Part shown: positions 31,962 to 41,640 of the stretch, one piece after another
Position numbering within the stretch: the first letter of the stretch is position 1
How the letters are laid out: the number at the start of each line of letters is the position of its first letter
DNA from: Corythucha ciliata
Lineage: Eukaryota; Arthropoda; Insecta; Hemiptera; Tingidae
Length of the DNA stretch: 64,000 nt
Direction of reading: 5' to 3'
NCBI GenBank assembly: GCA_038030265.1
Contig: CM075941.1
Span: 57,327,952 to 57,391,951 of the forward strand
The notes under the pieces: generated by a model
The model's database searches: none
The model's input: the letters and a program-made list of their open reading frames with translations, nothing else
Told to the model about the DNA's origin: nothing
Translations under genes and position numbers: made by a program

Positions 31962-34082
31962 TTAAGTCAGCCCAATCTCATCACTTAATTTTTCAACTCG
32001 ATTTCGAGCGAGGGGTTTCGTTAGAATGTCGGCCAGTTGAAATTCAGTAGGAATTTTCTGAACTGTGATTTTATTCTCGGTTACGAGTTCCCTGACGAAA
32101 AAATAACGAGTTTGAATGTGCTTTGTCCGCCGGTGGAACTCAGGATTTAAAGCTAGCTTTGTCGCAGCCTCGTTGTCAACGTGAAGTACTGGTAAATCTT
32201 GCAAATGGACAATCTCATCATATAGTCGCTTCAACCAGACAAGATCCCGTGCTCCCTCACTTGCCGCAACTATTTCAGCCTCTTTAGTCGATATTGCCAC
32301 TGAAGTTTGTCTTTGACTTAGCCAGGTGACTGCGCTTCCTCCATAGAGGCATATAACTCCCGTCGTTGACCTGCCTGTAGGTTTGTCGTCTCCCAGATCG
32401 GCGTCGCTGTATCCTTCCAAGATACCTGAGTTCGTAGCTTTTCGATAGGTGATTCTTTTTCCAAGTGTTCCTTTGAGATATCTCAAAATGTGCTTCACAC
32501 GAACGCAGTCCAATGGAGAAGGGTTCTCCAATGACCGTGATGCCACACCAACAGCATACGCGATATCTGGCCTTGACCCAACCATGAGGTACATCAATGC
32601 TCCCACAACTTGTCTATAGGGAAATTTCGGATCACATTTTTCTTCTTTCCCTGACGGAAAACCTTCTTTTGTAATGGGTGCGTTTACTGGTCTACAATCG
32701 TTCATGCCGAAGCGATCCAAAACCTTCCTAGTGTACGCAGTTTGTGAAACTCTGATTGATCCATCTTCTTTCCTTTCTATTTCCATTCCGAGAAAATAAC
32801 TTGCTTCTTTCACCGTTATTTTGAATTCCGATTTGAGTTTATTGATGAATTTCGTTAAATCATCTGGTTGCGTAGCAGCCACCAATCCATCGTCAACGTA
32901 AAGTGCAATTATTATTTTCTTCCCTTCGTATTTTTTAATGCACAAGCAGGGATCTGCTTCACTTCTTTTGAATCCCAATGAATCTAGAAAACCGATGAAT
33001 CTTTTGTTCCAGCAGCGAGGTGCCTGTTTGAGACCATATAAATTGCGGTTGAGTCTGCAAACTTTTCTGGTTCCATCGCTGAAGCCTTCCGGTTGACGCA
33101 TGTATATTTCTTCTTCTAGTTCTCCGTACAAGAACGCTGTAGAAACATCGAACTGAGTTAGGGCTAACCCTTCACAAGCCGCTACACTCAACAGAGCTCG
33201 TATCGTCCCAGTTCGGGCTACCGGACTGAATGTTTGTGCATAATCTTCCCCCTTTTTCTGAGAAAATCCTTTAATTACGAGTCTTGCTTTGTATTTATCG
33301 ATCGTGCCATCCGCATTTCTTTTTAGCTTAAATACCCATTTACTTGACAAAGCTCTCTTTCCTTTCGGTAGATCTTGGAGAATCCATGTTTTGTTTTCAT
33401 GTAAAGATTCGATTTCACTTTTCATAGCTGTTTGCCAAAGCTCTCGATCTTCGCCGTGCATTGCTTCCTTGAATGTTTGAGGATCGTCAGCAGCTTCAAC
33501 AACCATCGCGAGTTCGTCGAACCTCTCCGGTGGTTTAATAGTCGATCTGTCCCTCAATACTCTTCCTCCGTCCAGGTTGTCTTCTTGTTCTGTTTCTGGT
33601 TCGGCGAGTACTTCATTTTCCTCCTCTCGTCTCTCGTCCTCAGTTGTTCCTGAATCAGATATGTCTTCTATTTCTGTTGTGTTTTCTTCCTTCTCTTCTG
33701 GATTTTCCCGGTGATCGAAAAATGTTTGATTTTGTTTATTCGAAAGTTCAAGTTCATATTGTTTTCCCACTTCTTTAGAGTCGTTGTCATTTGGCTTCAA
33801 CTTGTTTTCGCTTTCTTCCAAAGGATTTTCTACGAATGTAACATCTCGTGATCGTATCATTTTGAACTTTTCCTTGCACCATATTCGATATCCTTCAATA
33901 CCGTCATAGCCGATCAGGATCCCTTTTATAGCTTTCTTGTCCATTTTCTTACGACACTGCTTAGGTACATGAGCATAGCATGTGCAACCTATCACTCGCA
34001 AGTGTTTCAACGTTGGTTTCGTACCATACCAGAGCTCAAAAGGCGATTTATCAGAAACGCTACTTGGTGCGGTCAAGTTCAA
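31962..34082 (-). CDS. Copia pol, C-terminal part: integrase tail, reverse transcriptase, RNase H
   Basis: 706 codons. Opens within the integrase C-terminal region (FELWYGTKPTLKHLRVIGCT, the Copia GKGY-type tail). An acidic, Glu-rich linker (about residues 110-180) precedes RT: WVFKLKRNADGTIDKYKARL, then FDVSTAFLYGELEEEIYMRQ with the first catalytic Asp, then YVDDGLVA with the catalytic YVDD. RNase H follows with GYSDADLGDD, SVAISTKEAEIVAASEGARD and a terminal HIQTRYFFVRELV. It copies RNA into DNA and degrades the template in the virus-like particle. It ends at 31962, just before the PPT. The listed ATG is internal; the frame is really a continuation of the preceding one, offset by one base near 34065-34085. 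Confidence 0.92.
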   Translation of the reverse strand: MNLTAPSSVSDKSPFELWYGTKPTLKHLRVIGCTCYAHVPKQCRKKMDKKAIKGILIGYDGIEGYRIWCKEKFKMIRSRDVTFVENPLEESENKLKPNDNDSKEVGKQYELELSNKQNQTFFDHRENPEEKEENTTEIEDISDSGTTEDERREEENEVLAEPETEQEDNLDGGRVLRDRSTIKPPERFDELAMVVEAADDPQTFKEAMHGEDRELWQTAMKSEIESLHENKTWILQDLPKGKRALSSKWVFKLKRNADGTIDKYKARLVIKGFSQKKGEDYAQTFSPVARTGTIRALLSVAACEGLALTQFDVSTAFLYGELEEEIYMRQPEGFSDGTRKVCRLNRNLYGLKQAPRCWNKRFIGFLDSLGFKRSEADPCLCIKKYEGKKIIIALYVDDGLVAATQPDDLTKFINKLKSEFKITVKEASYFLGMEIERKEDGSIRVSQTAYTRKVLDRFGMNDCRPVNAPITKEGFPSGKEEKCDPKFPYRQVVGALMYLMVGSRPDIAYAVGVASRSLENPSPLDCVRVKHILRYLKGTLGKRITYRKATNSGILEGYSDADLGDDKPTGRSTTGVICLYGGSAVTWLSQRQTSVAISTKEAEIVAASEGARDLVWLKRLYDEIVHLQDLPVLHVDNEAATKLALNPEFHRRTKHIQTRYFFVRELVTENKITVQKIPTEFQLADILTKPLARNRVEKLSDEIGLT

Positions 34083-35244
34083 TACGAACGTATTTTGCCG
34101 TGTTTATAACTTCCGCCCATAGACCTTGAGAAATTTCGCCGTGAGCGTGCATGAAACAACGTGCCGTTTCTACTAACGTACGGTTTTCTCTTTCCGAACA
34201 GCCGTTTTGTTCTGGTGTGTATGGCATCGTGAATCTTTGACGTATACCATGCCTTTTCAATATTATCCTCACGCTTTCGTTGTCGAATTCCCCTCCATTA
34301 TCGGATATTATTTCATTTACTTTATGTCCTCTGGATCTTATCTCTGCCAGAACTTCTTCCAATTTTTCAGTAACTTCCGATTTTCTTCTGAGGAAATGAA
34401 CAAATCGAAATCTCGTGAAGTCATCTTTGAAAAGTACATAGTACTTATATCCTGAGATTGAACTAAGAAAAGGACCGCAAACGTCGGTGTGAATTAATTC
34501 TCCTGGTTTCGTGGCTCTTTCACGAGTACCGAACTTCTTGCGATGTGTTTTTCCATAAACGCATCCTAGACAAAATTCACGCTTCAACTCGACCTTTATT
34601 CCTAGTTCCTTTTCTATTATTTTTCTCACGTGTCTGTTATTTTGGTGTCCAAAACGCTCGTGGTAAAGTTGTAGTTTATTTTCTGTTGAAATAGCATTGG
34701 TATCTACCGTTTGTTTACTTGGAAGTTGAGTTCTTAAATTCATTTTGAATAAACCTCCTCTTCGATTTCTCTTTCCTGTAACTATAATTTTACCACTGAT
34801 TTTTAGAAAACAGGTTTCGGTTTTTGAAACAAATACACTGCGCTGCTGTTTGTCCTGAGCAGCAAGAATTGAAAATAAATTTTTCTTGATTTCTGGCACG
34901 AACCAGACATCGCTGAGTACTATTGTTTGTCGTCTGCCATTTACTGCGGATTCAACTGAAACTTCTCCCTTACCAACGGCTCTTATCGTTTCTTCACTGG
35001 CCGTTGTTAGAGTGTGATTTACCGTAAAATACTCAAACTTCTGGAAAACGCCTTTTTTGTTCGCTATATGATTAGTCGAGCCGTTGTCTGCATACCAGTT
35101 TTCATAGTCGCAATCCATTGTACAAGCCGTACTTTCAGCTAGAAGAGTTGCACCATTGGTCGTCCGTGACTTGGGAGGTCTCCCGTCCGCCAACCATTTT
35201 TGCAGAATCTGACCTTGTGACCTCTTTTCTTGCAATAATGACAC
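34060..35244 (-). CDS. Copia protease and integrase part of pol
   Basis: 394 codons overlapping gag at its start and the RT frame at its end. Protease: WYADNGSTNH, an aspartic protease active site with Asn in place of the usual Ser/Thr after Asp, a variant I believe also occurs in other arthropod Copia elements. Integrase zinc finger: HERFGHQNNRH...CLGCVYGK (HHCC). Catalytic core: HTDVCGP (first Asp), SDNGGEFDNE (second Asp), YTPEQNGCSERENRTLVETA (Glu). Integrase inserts the cDNA into the genome. The frame changes relative to gag at an A-tract (35197-35201) and again near 34065-34085 into the RT frame. The start codon given is not a real initiation site. Confidence 0.9.
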   Translation of the reverse strand: MSLLQEKRSQGQILQKWLADGRPPKSRTTNGATLLAESTACTMDCDYENWYADNGSTNHIANKKGVFQKFEYFTVNHTLTTASEETIRAVGKGEVSVESAVNGRRQTIVLSDVWFVPEIKKNLFSILAAQDKQQRSVFVSKTETCFLKISGKIIVTGKRNRRGGLFKMNLRTQLPSKQTVDTNAISTENKLQLYHERFGHQNNRHVRKIIEKELGIKVELKREFCLGCVYGKTHRKKFGTRERATKPGELIHTDVCGPFLSSISGYKYYVLFKDDFTRFRFVHFLRRKSEVTEKLEEVLAEIRSRGHKVNEIISDNGGEFDNESVRIILKRHGIRQRFTMPYTPEQNGCSERENRTLVETARCFMHAHGEISQGLWAEVINTAKYVRIELDRTK

Positions 35245-35966
35245 TCTATATCTTTCGAAGGTCCATGTCTCTGTTTTTCATTTTTGATGCGTCCTTTTGA
35301 ATTAATATTCAGCGCCTCTTGGTTTGACTCGTTGTCCTTCAAGTTCAAAGCTCTCTCATGCGCACATAACTGGGTAGTCAAGTTTTCTATAGTTCTTTCT
35401 CCTTTTGTCATCATCATCCAACTTGATTTAAACGCAAAATAGCTTTCTGGCAATGTCCCGAGAATTTTACAGATTAAAAATAAATCAAAATTGATTTCAT
35501 TCTCTTTCGTCACTTCAGTCTTCAATTGGGACCATAAATTCTTCAGCTTAGACATGTGAGCTGCCATGTCGTCTCCCGGTTGTCTTTCATAGCTAAAAAA
35601 TTGAAGACATATTTCGTAGGCTTTATCCTCAGAAACTCCGTCAAAAAGTCTGTGTAGTTCTAGCCATATCTCTCGAGCAGTAGAGAAACGCATAACCTTT
35701 TGTAGCGTATCTTTCGTCATGTTTGTCGTTAACATGAGCATAACAGTACTCTCAATTTTCATATTGGAGTCAACTTCTTTCTTATGCTTTGTTGTACTCT
35801 CAGGAGTCGGATCATTGGGGCCTTGAGGCTTCTGGAATTTTCCTTCGACAAGTTCCATTGCATTTTCTACTCCTCTCAGCAGAATGCATATCTTGTATTT
35901 CCAGGTGCTCCAGTTATCCTTACCCTCCAACAGACCGATTTGAACTTTCGCGAAATTTAGTTTCAT
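35139..35966 (-). CDS. Copia gag
   Basis: 275 codons. MKLNFAKVQIGLLEGKDNWS is the standard Copia gag opening (W-x-x-W-K-Y, here NWSTWKYKI). LWSQLKTEVTKENEINFDLF and the following KILGTLPESYFAFKSSW form the helical UBN2-like region. A zinc knuckle CHYCKKRGHKVRFC (CX2CX4HX4C) lies near residues 242-255. Gag forms the particle and binds the genomic RNA. After the knuckle the frame should continue into protease; instead it ends after ~20 aberrant residues while the protease text continues in the overlapping frame. The ATG at 35966 is ~45 bp after the PBS and is well supported. Confidence 0.92.
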   Translation of the reverse strand: MKLNFAKVQIGLLEGKDNWSTWKYKICILLRGVENAMELVEGKFQKPQGPNDPTPESTTKHKKEVDSNMKIESTVMLMLTTNMTKDTLQKVMRFSTAREIWLELHRLFDGVSEDKAYEICLQFFSYERQPGDDMAAHMSKLKNLWSQLKTEVTKENEINFDLFLICKILGTLPESYFAFKSSWMMMTKGERTIENLTTQLCAHERALNLKDNESNQEALNINSKGRIKNEKQRHGPSKDIECHYCKKRGHKVRFCKNGWRTGDLPSHGRPMVQLF

Positions 35967-35997
35967 TTCCTAGTATCTAGCTTCTAGATTAGCGAGC

Positions 35998-36011
35998 AAG
36001 GGACCATAACC
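35998..36011 (-). promoter_or_regulatory. Copia primer-binding site (tRNA-iMet half-molecule type)
   Basis: Minus-strand GGTTATGGTCCCTTGC starts directly after the 5' LTR. It matches the complement of the anticodon-region sequence of initiator tRNA-Met (GGTTATGGGCCC...) with one mismatch in the first dozen bases. Drosophila copia is known to prime from such an internal tRNA-iMet fragment. Confidence 0.75.
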
Positions 36012-36184
36012 TCTTGTGACTTCTTCTTTGAAAGTCTTGAGTGTAACAGAGTTAAGGACTAGACAAAAAGAAAATAGATGTTTTGTGACCAACGCAAAAA
36101 CGAGACTATTTATTTATTTTTTTTTATATCAAAAATGTGTTTCATTAAAAAGTATTAATGACGCCAAACCAAAATACTTCAATA
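36012..36184 (-). repeat. Copia 5' LTR
   Basis: Carries the promoter and polyadenylation signals by analogy; no TATA-like element was assigned. Identical by eye to the LTR at 31767-31939. Confidence 0.93.
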
Positions 36185-36489
36185 GTTTGTCGGTATAATT
36201 AACGAATGGGAATTATTGAGAGCCTTGAGGAGATGATGATAGGAGTGGATCAAGATCTGAACCCTAGAAGTGGGGGCGATGCTGATGTTTTTACGATCGG
36301 TAACTCTAAAACGGCGCGTTCTACAGATGCATCTTCATTGCAAATTGTTCAATAATTGTTGCATCGTGGCACGTTTGAAAATATTCTTGTTTTTAATTTG
36401 AGTTTGGGTGTCCACATGATCACGATTGACGTCGAATGTCCTTCATTTTCATGGTGACCGATGGAGGGGAGCGGTTTACCGATGGTAAC

Positions 36490-36635
36490 TTAAGCTCGGT
36501 GCATTTTTTGAAGCATGATGGCCTGCCTGTTCTAAACAAACATCCGGTCACTGCCGGAGATCATATTACGTATGTTTGTTTTTCATCATGCATGTAAACA
36601 TGCTTCGAAAAATGCATCGTGTGCACCGAGCTTAA
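36490..36635. mobile_element. Hairpin MITE with TTAA ends
   Basis: Inverted ends GCTCGGTGCA(T) at 36494 and its mirror TGCACCGAGC ending at 36631, with longer imperfect pairing (TTTTTTGAAGCATGATG versus CATGCTTCGAAAAATGCA). TTAA lies at both edges (36490-36493 and 36632-36635), the duplication typical of piggyBac-type elements. 138 bp, non-coding. Confidence 0.65.
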
Positions 36636-36639
36636 AATT

Positions 36640-38640
36640 GATATTATATCGCACGTGCTTGTGGTTGTGGTTTCACTAAACTCCAACTATTGAATCATGT
36701 ACACTCATGTAATATCCCTTGCAAATATTTTATTCGAGTTTTGTCAGTGACTTCGTTGGAGGCTTACAAAAAACAACTGATTTTAAGACTCAATGGACTT
36801 TTCCATGGTCAGAGGCCGACTTTTTTCTTTTTTTTTTTAAACTTTTGTGAAGATTTCTGTTTAAAAACACGCGCTTAATAAATCGTTTGGCTCAGTGTGA
36901 TCCCCCCACCCCTCACTCACGACGTACACCAGCCATCTTGCTAATACCTTTTTGAAAAAAAAGTGCTTAAAAAGACTAATAGAACAGAAGTTCTTTGCAC
37001 CACACCCCGTCATCTACTAATGGGTCCCTTTGTCATAATTTGAAATTCCAGCCTGACCTTCTCTCCTCCCTCCCCACCCCTTCAACCAACCAAGGCTCCC
37101 AAACTCACTCACTCTCTCTCTCACTATACGTCTACACTGTACGATTTCTTGTTGCTTTATTGCGATTCGCATCGTCTGTATAATACGAAAAGCAGAAAAG
37201 GTTAATTAAAACTACCAGCGTGTAGCGAAAGAAGATTAAAACAAAAGCGTGAAATGGGTGAACAACGCTTTGTGGCATAAAAGACCGTTGAAAATAATTA
37301 AACCGCCACCAATTCCTAAAAAGGGTAAATGTGCGTACAGTGATGGTGGTGTGGTAGGAGGGAAATCATGGTAGGGGAAAATAATTCGATGTTCTTTGCA
37401 ATATTATTGACATTTCGAATCATATAAAGAAAAAAACCGAAAAAAAACAGGTTTTAATACGTCCGGGATAATTCTACCGGGAGCGCGACTAACTCTTACA
37501 ATTAGTGCTGACGTCGTTCAATCAAAACACTGAATCAAGAAATAGGCACCTGGGATATAAGGGACAATATAGTACCTACATGATATCATTATTAGGTATT
37601 GTTTTCCAAAAACAAAAGATAAAGCTTCTCTTTTGTTTCATTTACCATAAATTCATAATAACTTTGTGTACCTTCGCATTGTTCAGGTTCGGTTTATTTC
37701 GTGTACGCTGCGCTTCTTTTGTTTCTTCTAAATTCGTATTAAAGTTAGAACATCAACCCCCCCCCCTCCCCCGAATTCCTTCAGCCTATGAAAATCGAAA
37801 CGTGTCCTCATGCACCGCTTAATATGCGGGAGTCAGACGAATGATGCTAATGATATATGCAGCCTAACTCTGTGTGGCGTGTTGCGTGGAACGGTTTACT
37901 GACTTGTTAGCAGCTACTCGTGGATCGTGTTTTGTTTCGACCAGATGCAAAATAACGTCAACGGGTCACGTTTTTTTTTGCATGAAAATTGTTTGTTCTC
38001 CATTTTAATGATAAATGAAAAGGAATATTCAGAGATAAAGTTACTCTCACAACTTTATCTTCTAAAAGGGAAGTTTAAAGAAAAAAAAAAAAAAAAAAAA
38101 GAAGAAAAGGCGTGTGAGAAAGAGTGTGGGCGTTGGGAAAATAGTGATGGGAGGGGGGAAGGACTCTTTTTCCAAAGCACCCCCAACCCTCCCACCACCA
38201 CCCAACCCCATAAGCCCTTCCCTTTACTGTTAGCTTCTGTAAATTAAATAAATGCTTCTCGTCTTGAATGCCCCTTCCCCTTCACAAACCAGACTGATCC
38301 AACCCTTTTTATTCCCTGCTCCTTCAACCCAGATCATCAATTTAAAATTATTTAGACAACCATTTTAGCTCTTGCAAAACAAATCGTCGGAGCAAAAACG
38401 TTACAATCTCACTAATTTGTTCCATTTCAAATCATAGCCAGAACCCGGGAGCTTGTTTTTGTTCCAATTTTTTTTTTCTCTCTCTCTTTCTGAAGATTCC
38501 AATCAGTTTGACAACATCAGAAAAGTACTTTTATCAATTCCTTGTTCAAAGATATAATGGGAAAAGGGTCAATTTTATTCCAGGAAAAGTCGTTGAAAGG
38601 AATTACTCAAACGAATAATACTTTTCAGGCACCTTAAGGC
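36640..38640. other. No recognised gene; low-complexity tracts
   Basis: CT microsatellite (37108-37125), C-rich run (37758-37772), poly-A (38082-38100) and CT tract (38477-38491). Several short plus ORFs exist but depend on these tracts or lack any motif. Confidence 0.4.
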
Positions 38641-38800
38641 GGCGTTCATACTATGGCGATACGATATCGTTTCTACATCACTCAGACACATTTCCAGTTG
38701 TTTCTATCTGTCCCAAATGCTGTTAATTTGCGTCGGCGATGTCGAAACGATATCGTATTGCTCCAGAATGGCCACCTAACGTTCATTTTAAGTTATGTTA
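38640..38800. mobile_element. MITE-like hairpin with palindromic arms
   Basis: GCGATACGATATCGTTTCTAC (from 38656) is mirrored by GTCGAAACGATATCGTATTGC (to ~38760). The arm core ACGATATCGT is itself a perfect palindrome. Outer edges GGCGGCGTTCATACTATGG and CCAGAATGGCCACC pair weakly. Non-coding; the 82-aa ORF across it is not called. Confidence 0.55.
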
Positions 38801-38821
38801 TTTTTCTGAGCAGATCTATTA

Positions 38822-38990
38822 AAGCTTGTACACACGGAGAAATTTATGTCATGACATCTACTGAAGCTGGGGTTCAAAACGTCAAAAAAAATAAAATTTG
38901 AAATTTTAGGTTTGTTCGTTGTTTTGGTTAGTTCAAATAAAGAAATTATTTCTTTTTTGTGACCCCCATTCTGAAGTCAATGGAATTTTG
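38822..38990. repeat. Dispersed repeat with TGTACACACGGAGA end
   Basis: AGCTTGTACACACGGAGAAA begins a stretch ending near TTTCTTTTTTGTGACCCCCA and CTGAAGTCAATGGA. Relatives start at 45837 (GCTTGTACACACGGAGACAA) and at 63047 (CGTGTACACACGGAGACTTT, with TTTCTTTTTTATTATCCCCA and GAAGCCCATGGA following). It is therefore a repeat family ~160 bp long in two of its three copies. Confidence 0.6.
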
Positions 38991-39485
38991 ACGGACTAAT
39001 CAAGCCCTGAAAACGGCCAAGATGACTTCACGTGTCCTGGAAATGCCTAAAAAGATGATTCCTTCCCTGAAAATGGCAAAATCGACAATTTTCGCACCAG
39101 GAATGGTCAAACTTCATGGCCTTGGCTTGATGGACTAAGTATTTGAGCCCTGAAAATGGCAAAACTGACGATTCGTGTCTTTAAAATGGCTAAAATTACT
39201 ATATTTGAGCGCTAGAATTTGCCGAATTTACTATATGAGCTCTAGAAATCGATTACCCGACGAATCGAGCTCTAAAAATGCCTGAACAAGTGACTCCTGC
39301 CCTGAAAATGGCAAAATAGACCATTAGGAGCGCCGAAAACGGCCAACCCGGCTGTTCTCGCCTTGACATGGGACGTACTGTTTGCTCCTATAACTGGAAA
39401 GACTGACTTTAAGCGCCATAAAAATGGCAATTATAGCTATTCCAGCCTTGAAATCGTCAAATTTTACTCTATATGCCCTGAAAAG
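38990..39485 (+). repeat. Minisatellite block, family C
   Basis: Degenerate ~30-bp units: CCTGAAAATGGCAAAACTGAC plus GATTCGAGCC-like spacers. Plus orientation. The same family occurs at 43010-43780, and in reverse at 43780-45160. Confidence 0.6.
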
Positions 39486-40380
39486 CTGTGCCCAACAAAG
39501 TAAAATATCAATTTTGAAGTAAAATATTCAGTTTTGAGGTAAAGTGATATTTTTGGGGTGGAACCGCAAGTTTCAGGGTAAAATCTTCAGTTTAGGAACG
39601 TTTTTGGGATGAAATCATAAGTTTTGGAATTAAAACAGTCAGTTTTGGGGTAAAATGGCCAGTTTTGTATTAACGTCATCAGTTATGGGGCAACACGTCA
39701 GCTTTGGCGTGAAATCGTCTGTTTTGGTATAAAATCGTCACATTTGCGATGAATTGGTCATTTTTTGTTGTGAAATCACCTGTTTTTAAGGCAGAATGGT
39801 CTAAAATCACCCGTTTTGAGGAAAACTTGAGTTAAAGTGTGACATAGCCAGTTTTGGAGTAAATTATCTAATTTTGAGGGGAAATTGTCGTTTCGGGTGT
39901 AAAATATTCATTTTGAAATGGAACAGTAAAGTTTAGTTTTAGGTTAAAATCGCCAGTTTTGTGGTAGCATCTTCATTTTGAGGGGGGGGGGCACGTCGAA
40001 CATGGCCAGGAATTGCTGTTTTTTTTTTTGTTTTTTTACTAAAACCGCCGATTGAAGGATATAATCGGCAGTTTTTATTACTGAGTGGTCTGTTAATTGT
40101 AATTAAGATCATTTTTTTTGATCCGTTTTGGGATTAACCCGCCATTTTTAGGCTGAATTCACCAGTTTTGGGGGTAAATACTTGGATTTTAAAAGTTGTG
40201 CTGCGAAATTTTTAGTTTAGGCGTAAACACTTCGTCTTTGGCGTAGAAACGTCAGTTTTGAAGTAAAATATTCAGTTATATTAGAGTGAAATATTCAGAT
40301 TTTTTGTTAAAAAACGTCAGTTTTGAGTTAAAACATGTTATTGTTTGGTTAAAAAATGTTTAATTTTTACGTCTCTCAGG
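39486..40380 (-). repeat. Minisatellite block, family A, mainly reverse orientation
   Basis: GTCAGTTTTGGGGTAAAATGG and similar units, the reverse complement of the family A array at 1000-2570. Contains a G run (39978-39987) and a T run (40019-40029). Confidence 0.6.
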
Positions 40381-41224
40381 CAAGACGTTGATGAAAAGAC
40401 GGTCACCCTGTATATTTGAATGCCAAGTAGTAACGATTTCCGGGGAAATCGAATTGTCTGTTAATAGAAAAAGTCTGAATAGAATTGTCAGTTTTTGGAT
40501 AGAAAATCAGGAATAGAAGGCTAAAACAGAAAATTTCCGAACGAAGATGTTAGTTTTTGATGGATTACGACCTTTTTTTGTGAAAACTCAGTTTCCGGGT
40601 AAGAATTTGACGATTTATTGCGCTACCAGTTCTTTTGTTGGGGTCTCTAGTTTCCATAACTTCCGACATATTCTGTCCAGCCTTTGGTCAAGGGCTGGCT
40701 ACGCCACTGCCTAGGAAGGTGTTTTTAAAAAAAGTAAAATTATACAAGATCACTGTAGCACAGGTCTTGGAAAACGAAGTGAATAAAAATATATTACCGA
40801 CACTAAAGGTTCAATACTAACTAAAAGTCCAAGAAAAAAAGTCAACGGACGAGGGATAGACTTGGGGAGAATGCTACTGAGTTCATTGGAGCGATAGTAG
40901 AACTGGTAAAGTGGTGGTAACCTGCAAGAGACTCTAGCGCAGTGAAGCGGTAGAAGTGACGAATGAAGAGGCGATTATAAGTGAAAAGGAATGTCACCGT
41001 TAGAGGGTTGGAACGGTGATTTCAGTGTGGTCGTCACCGGAGCCAACAGTGTCGGAGTAGTCACAGTGACAAAATCACCGACAGTGAAATCACACCTCAC
41101 CTCTAGTTTGATTTACACCGTTTAAGATTTCATCCGTCATTTTTTTTGAAATAAAGGTGGTGCAAATTTTACTCCGAACGGGAGGCGACGGTACCGAAAA
41201 TAATATTTGTGCGTCGCTTTTACA
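40381..41224. other. No recognised gene; one end-module-like patch
   Basis: At 40676-40712 the text GGTCAAGGGCTGGCTACGCC then ACTGCCTAGG is the reverse of the GGCGCAGCCAGCCCTTGG module and contains CGCCACTG. Positions 41000-41110 are rich in GTCACCG / CGGTGA words with weak inverted pairing. No ORF supported. Confidence 0.4.
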
Positions 41225-41640
41225 AAAATAATTTCCGCAACAATTCATGCACCTCTAGCTGCAGGTATGCGTCTTTGAGGTCAATCACGGAAAAGCAAGA
41301 GGAACCACTCAATTTCGCAGCTATTTCTTCAAAACGGGGCATGGTGTTTTATATTCCATGTCAATGGCAGGATTTACCGTTCTCTTGAAATCAGCACACA
41401 ACCGTATTCCCCCGTCTTGTTTGACTGCTACGACGACTGGAGATGCCCACTCGATCGACTCTTGCGTTTGTCAACCGATTCCAATACGCCTTGTTACAGT
41501 AGATGGTCGATTTCCTCTTTTACCTTCGATTTCAGAGCAAACGGTACGATTCTTGGTTTGCCGGCCACTGGACGATTCCCTTCTTTAGCATTTTGAACGA
41601 CTTTCTTGCCTTTTATCGTTCCTACTTTGTCATCAAACAG
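41225..41640 (-). pseudogene. Ty3/gypsy reverse transcriptase fragment
   Basis: No long ORF, but minus-strand text across frames reads KPRIVPFALKSKVKEEIDHL (about 41510-41570), ASPVVVAVKQDGGIRLCADF (about 41385-41450) and SCFSVIDLKDAYLQLEV (about 41255-41305). The last contains the first catalytic Asp of the gypsy RT palm. At least one stop (TAA near 41495) and two frame changes are present. The sequence breaks off near 41225, before the second catalytic box. It follows directly on gag with no protease between, so this copy has an internal deletion. Confidence 0.75.

Larger units (their letters stand above)
31762..36189 (-). mobile_element. Full-length Copia (Ty1/copia) LTR retrotransposon with 5-bp target duplication
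   Basis: LTRs 31767-31939 and 36012-36184 are 173 bp each and identical by eye. Flanking 5-bp direct repeats GTTTG lie at 31762-31766 and 36185-36189. In the sense (minus) direction the LTR starts TATTG and ends CAAGA, a variant of the TGTTG...CAACA ends of Copia. A PBS follows the 5' LTR and a PPT precedes the 3' LTR. Domain order gag-protease-integrase-RT-RNase H is diagnostic of Copia. Identical LTRs mean recent insertion, yet the coding region changes frame twice, so this copy is probably non-autonomous unless the changes are assembly errors. Confidence 0.95.

Noticed and set aside
33289..35300. Plus-strand ORFs across the Copia element
   Set aside because: Antisense shadows of gag and pol.
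36894..38250. Several 60-106-aa plus-strand ORFs
   Set aside because: They depend on CT, C-rich and poly-A tracts and show no motif or codon signal.
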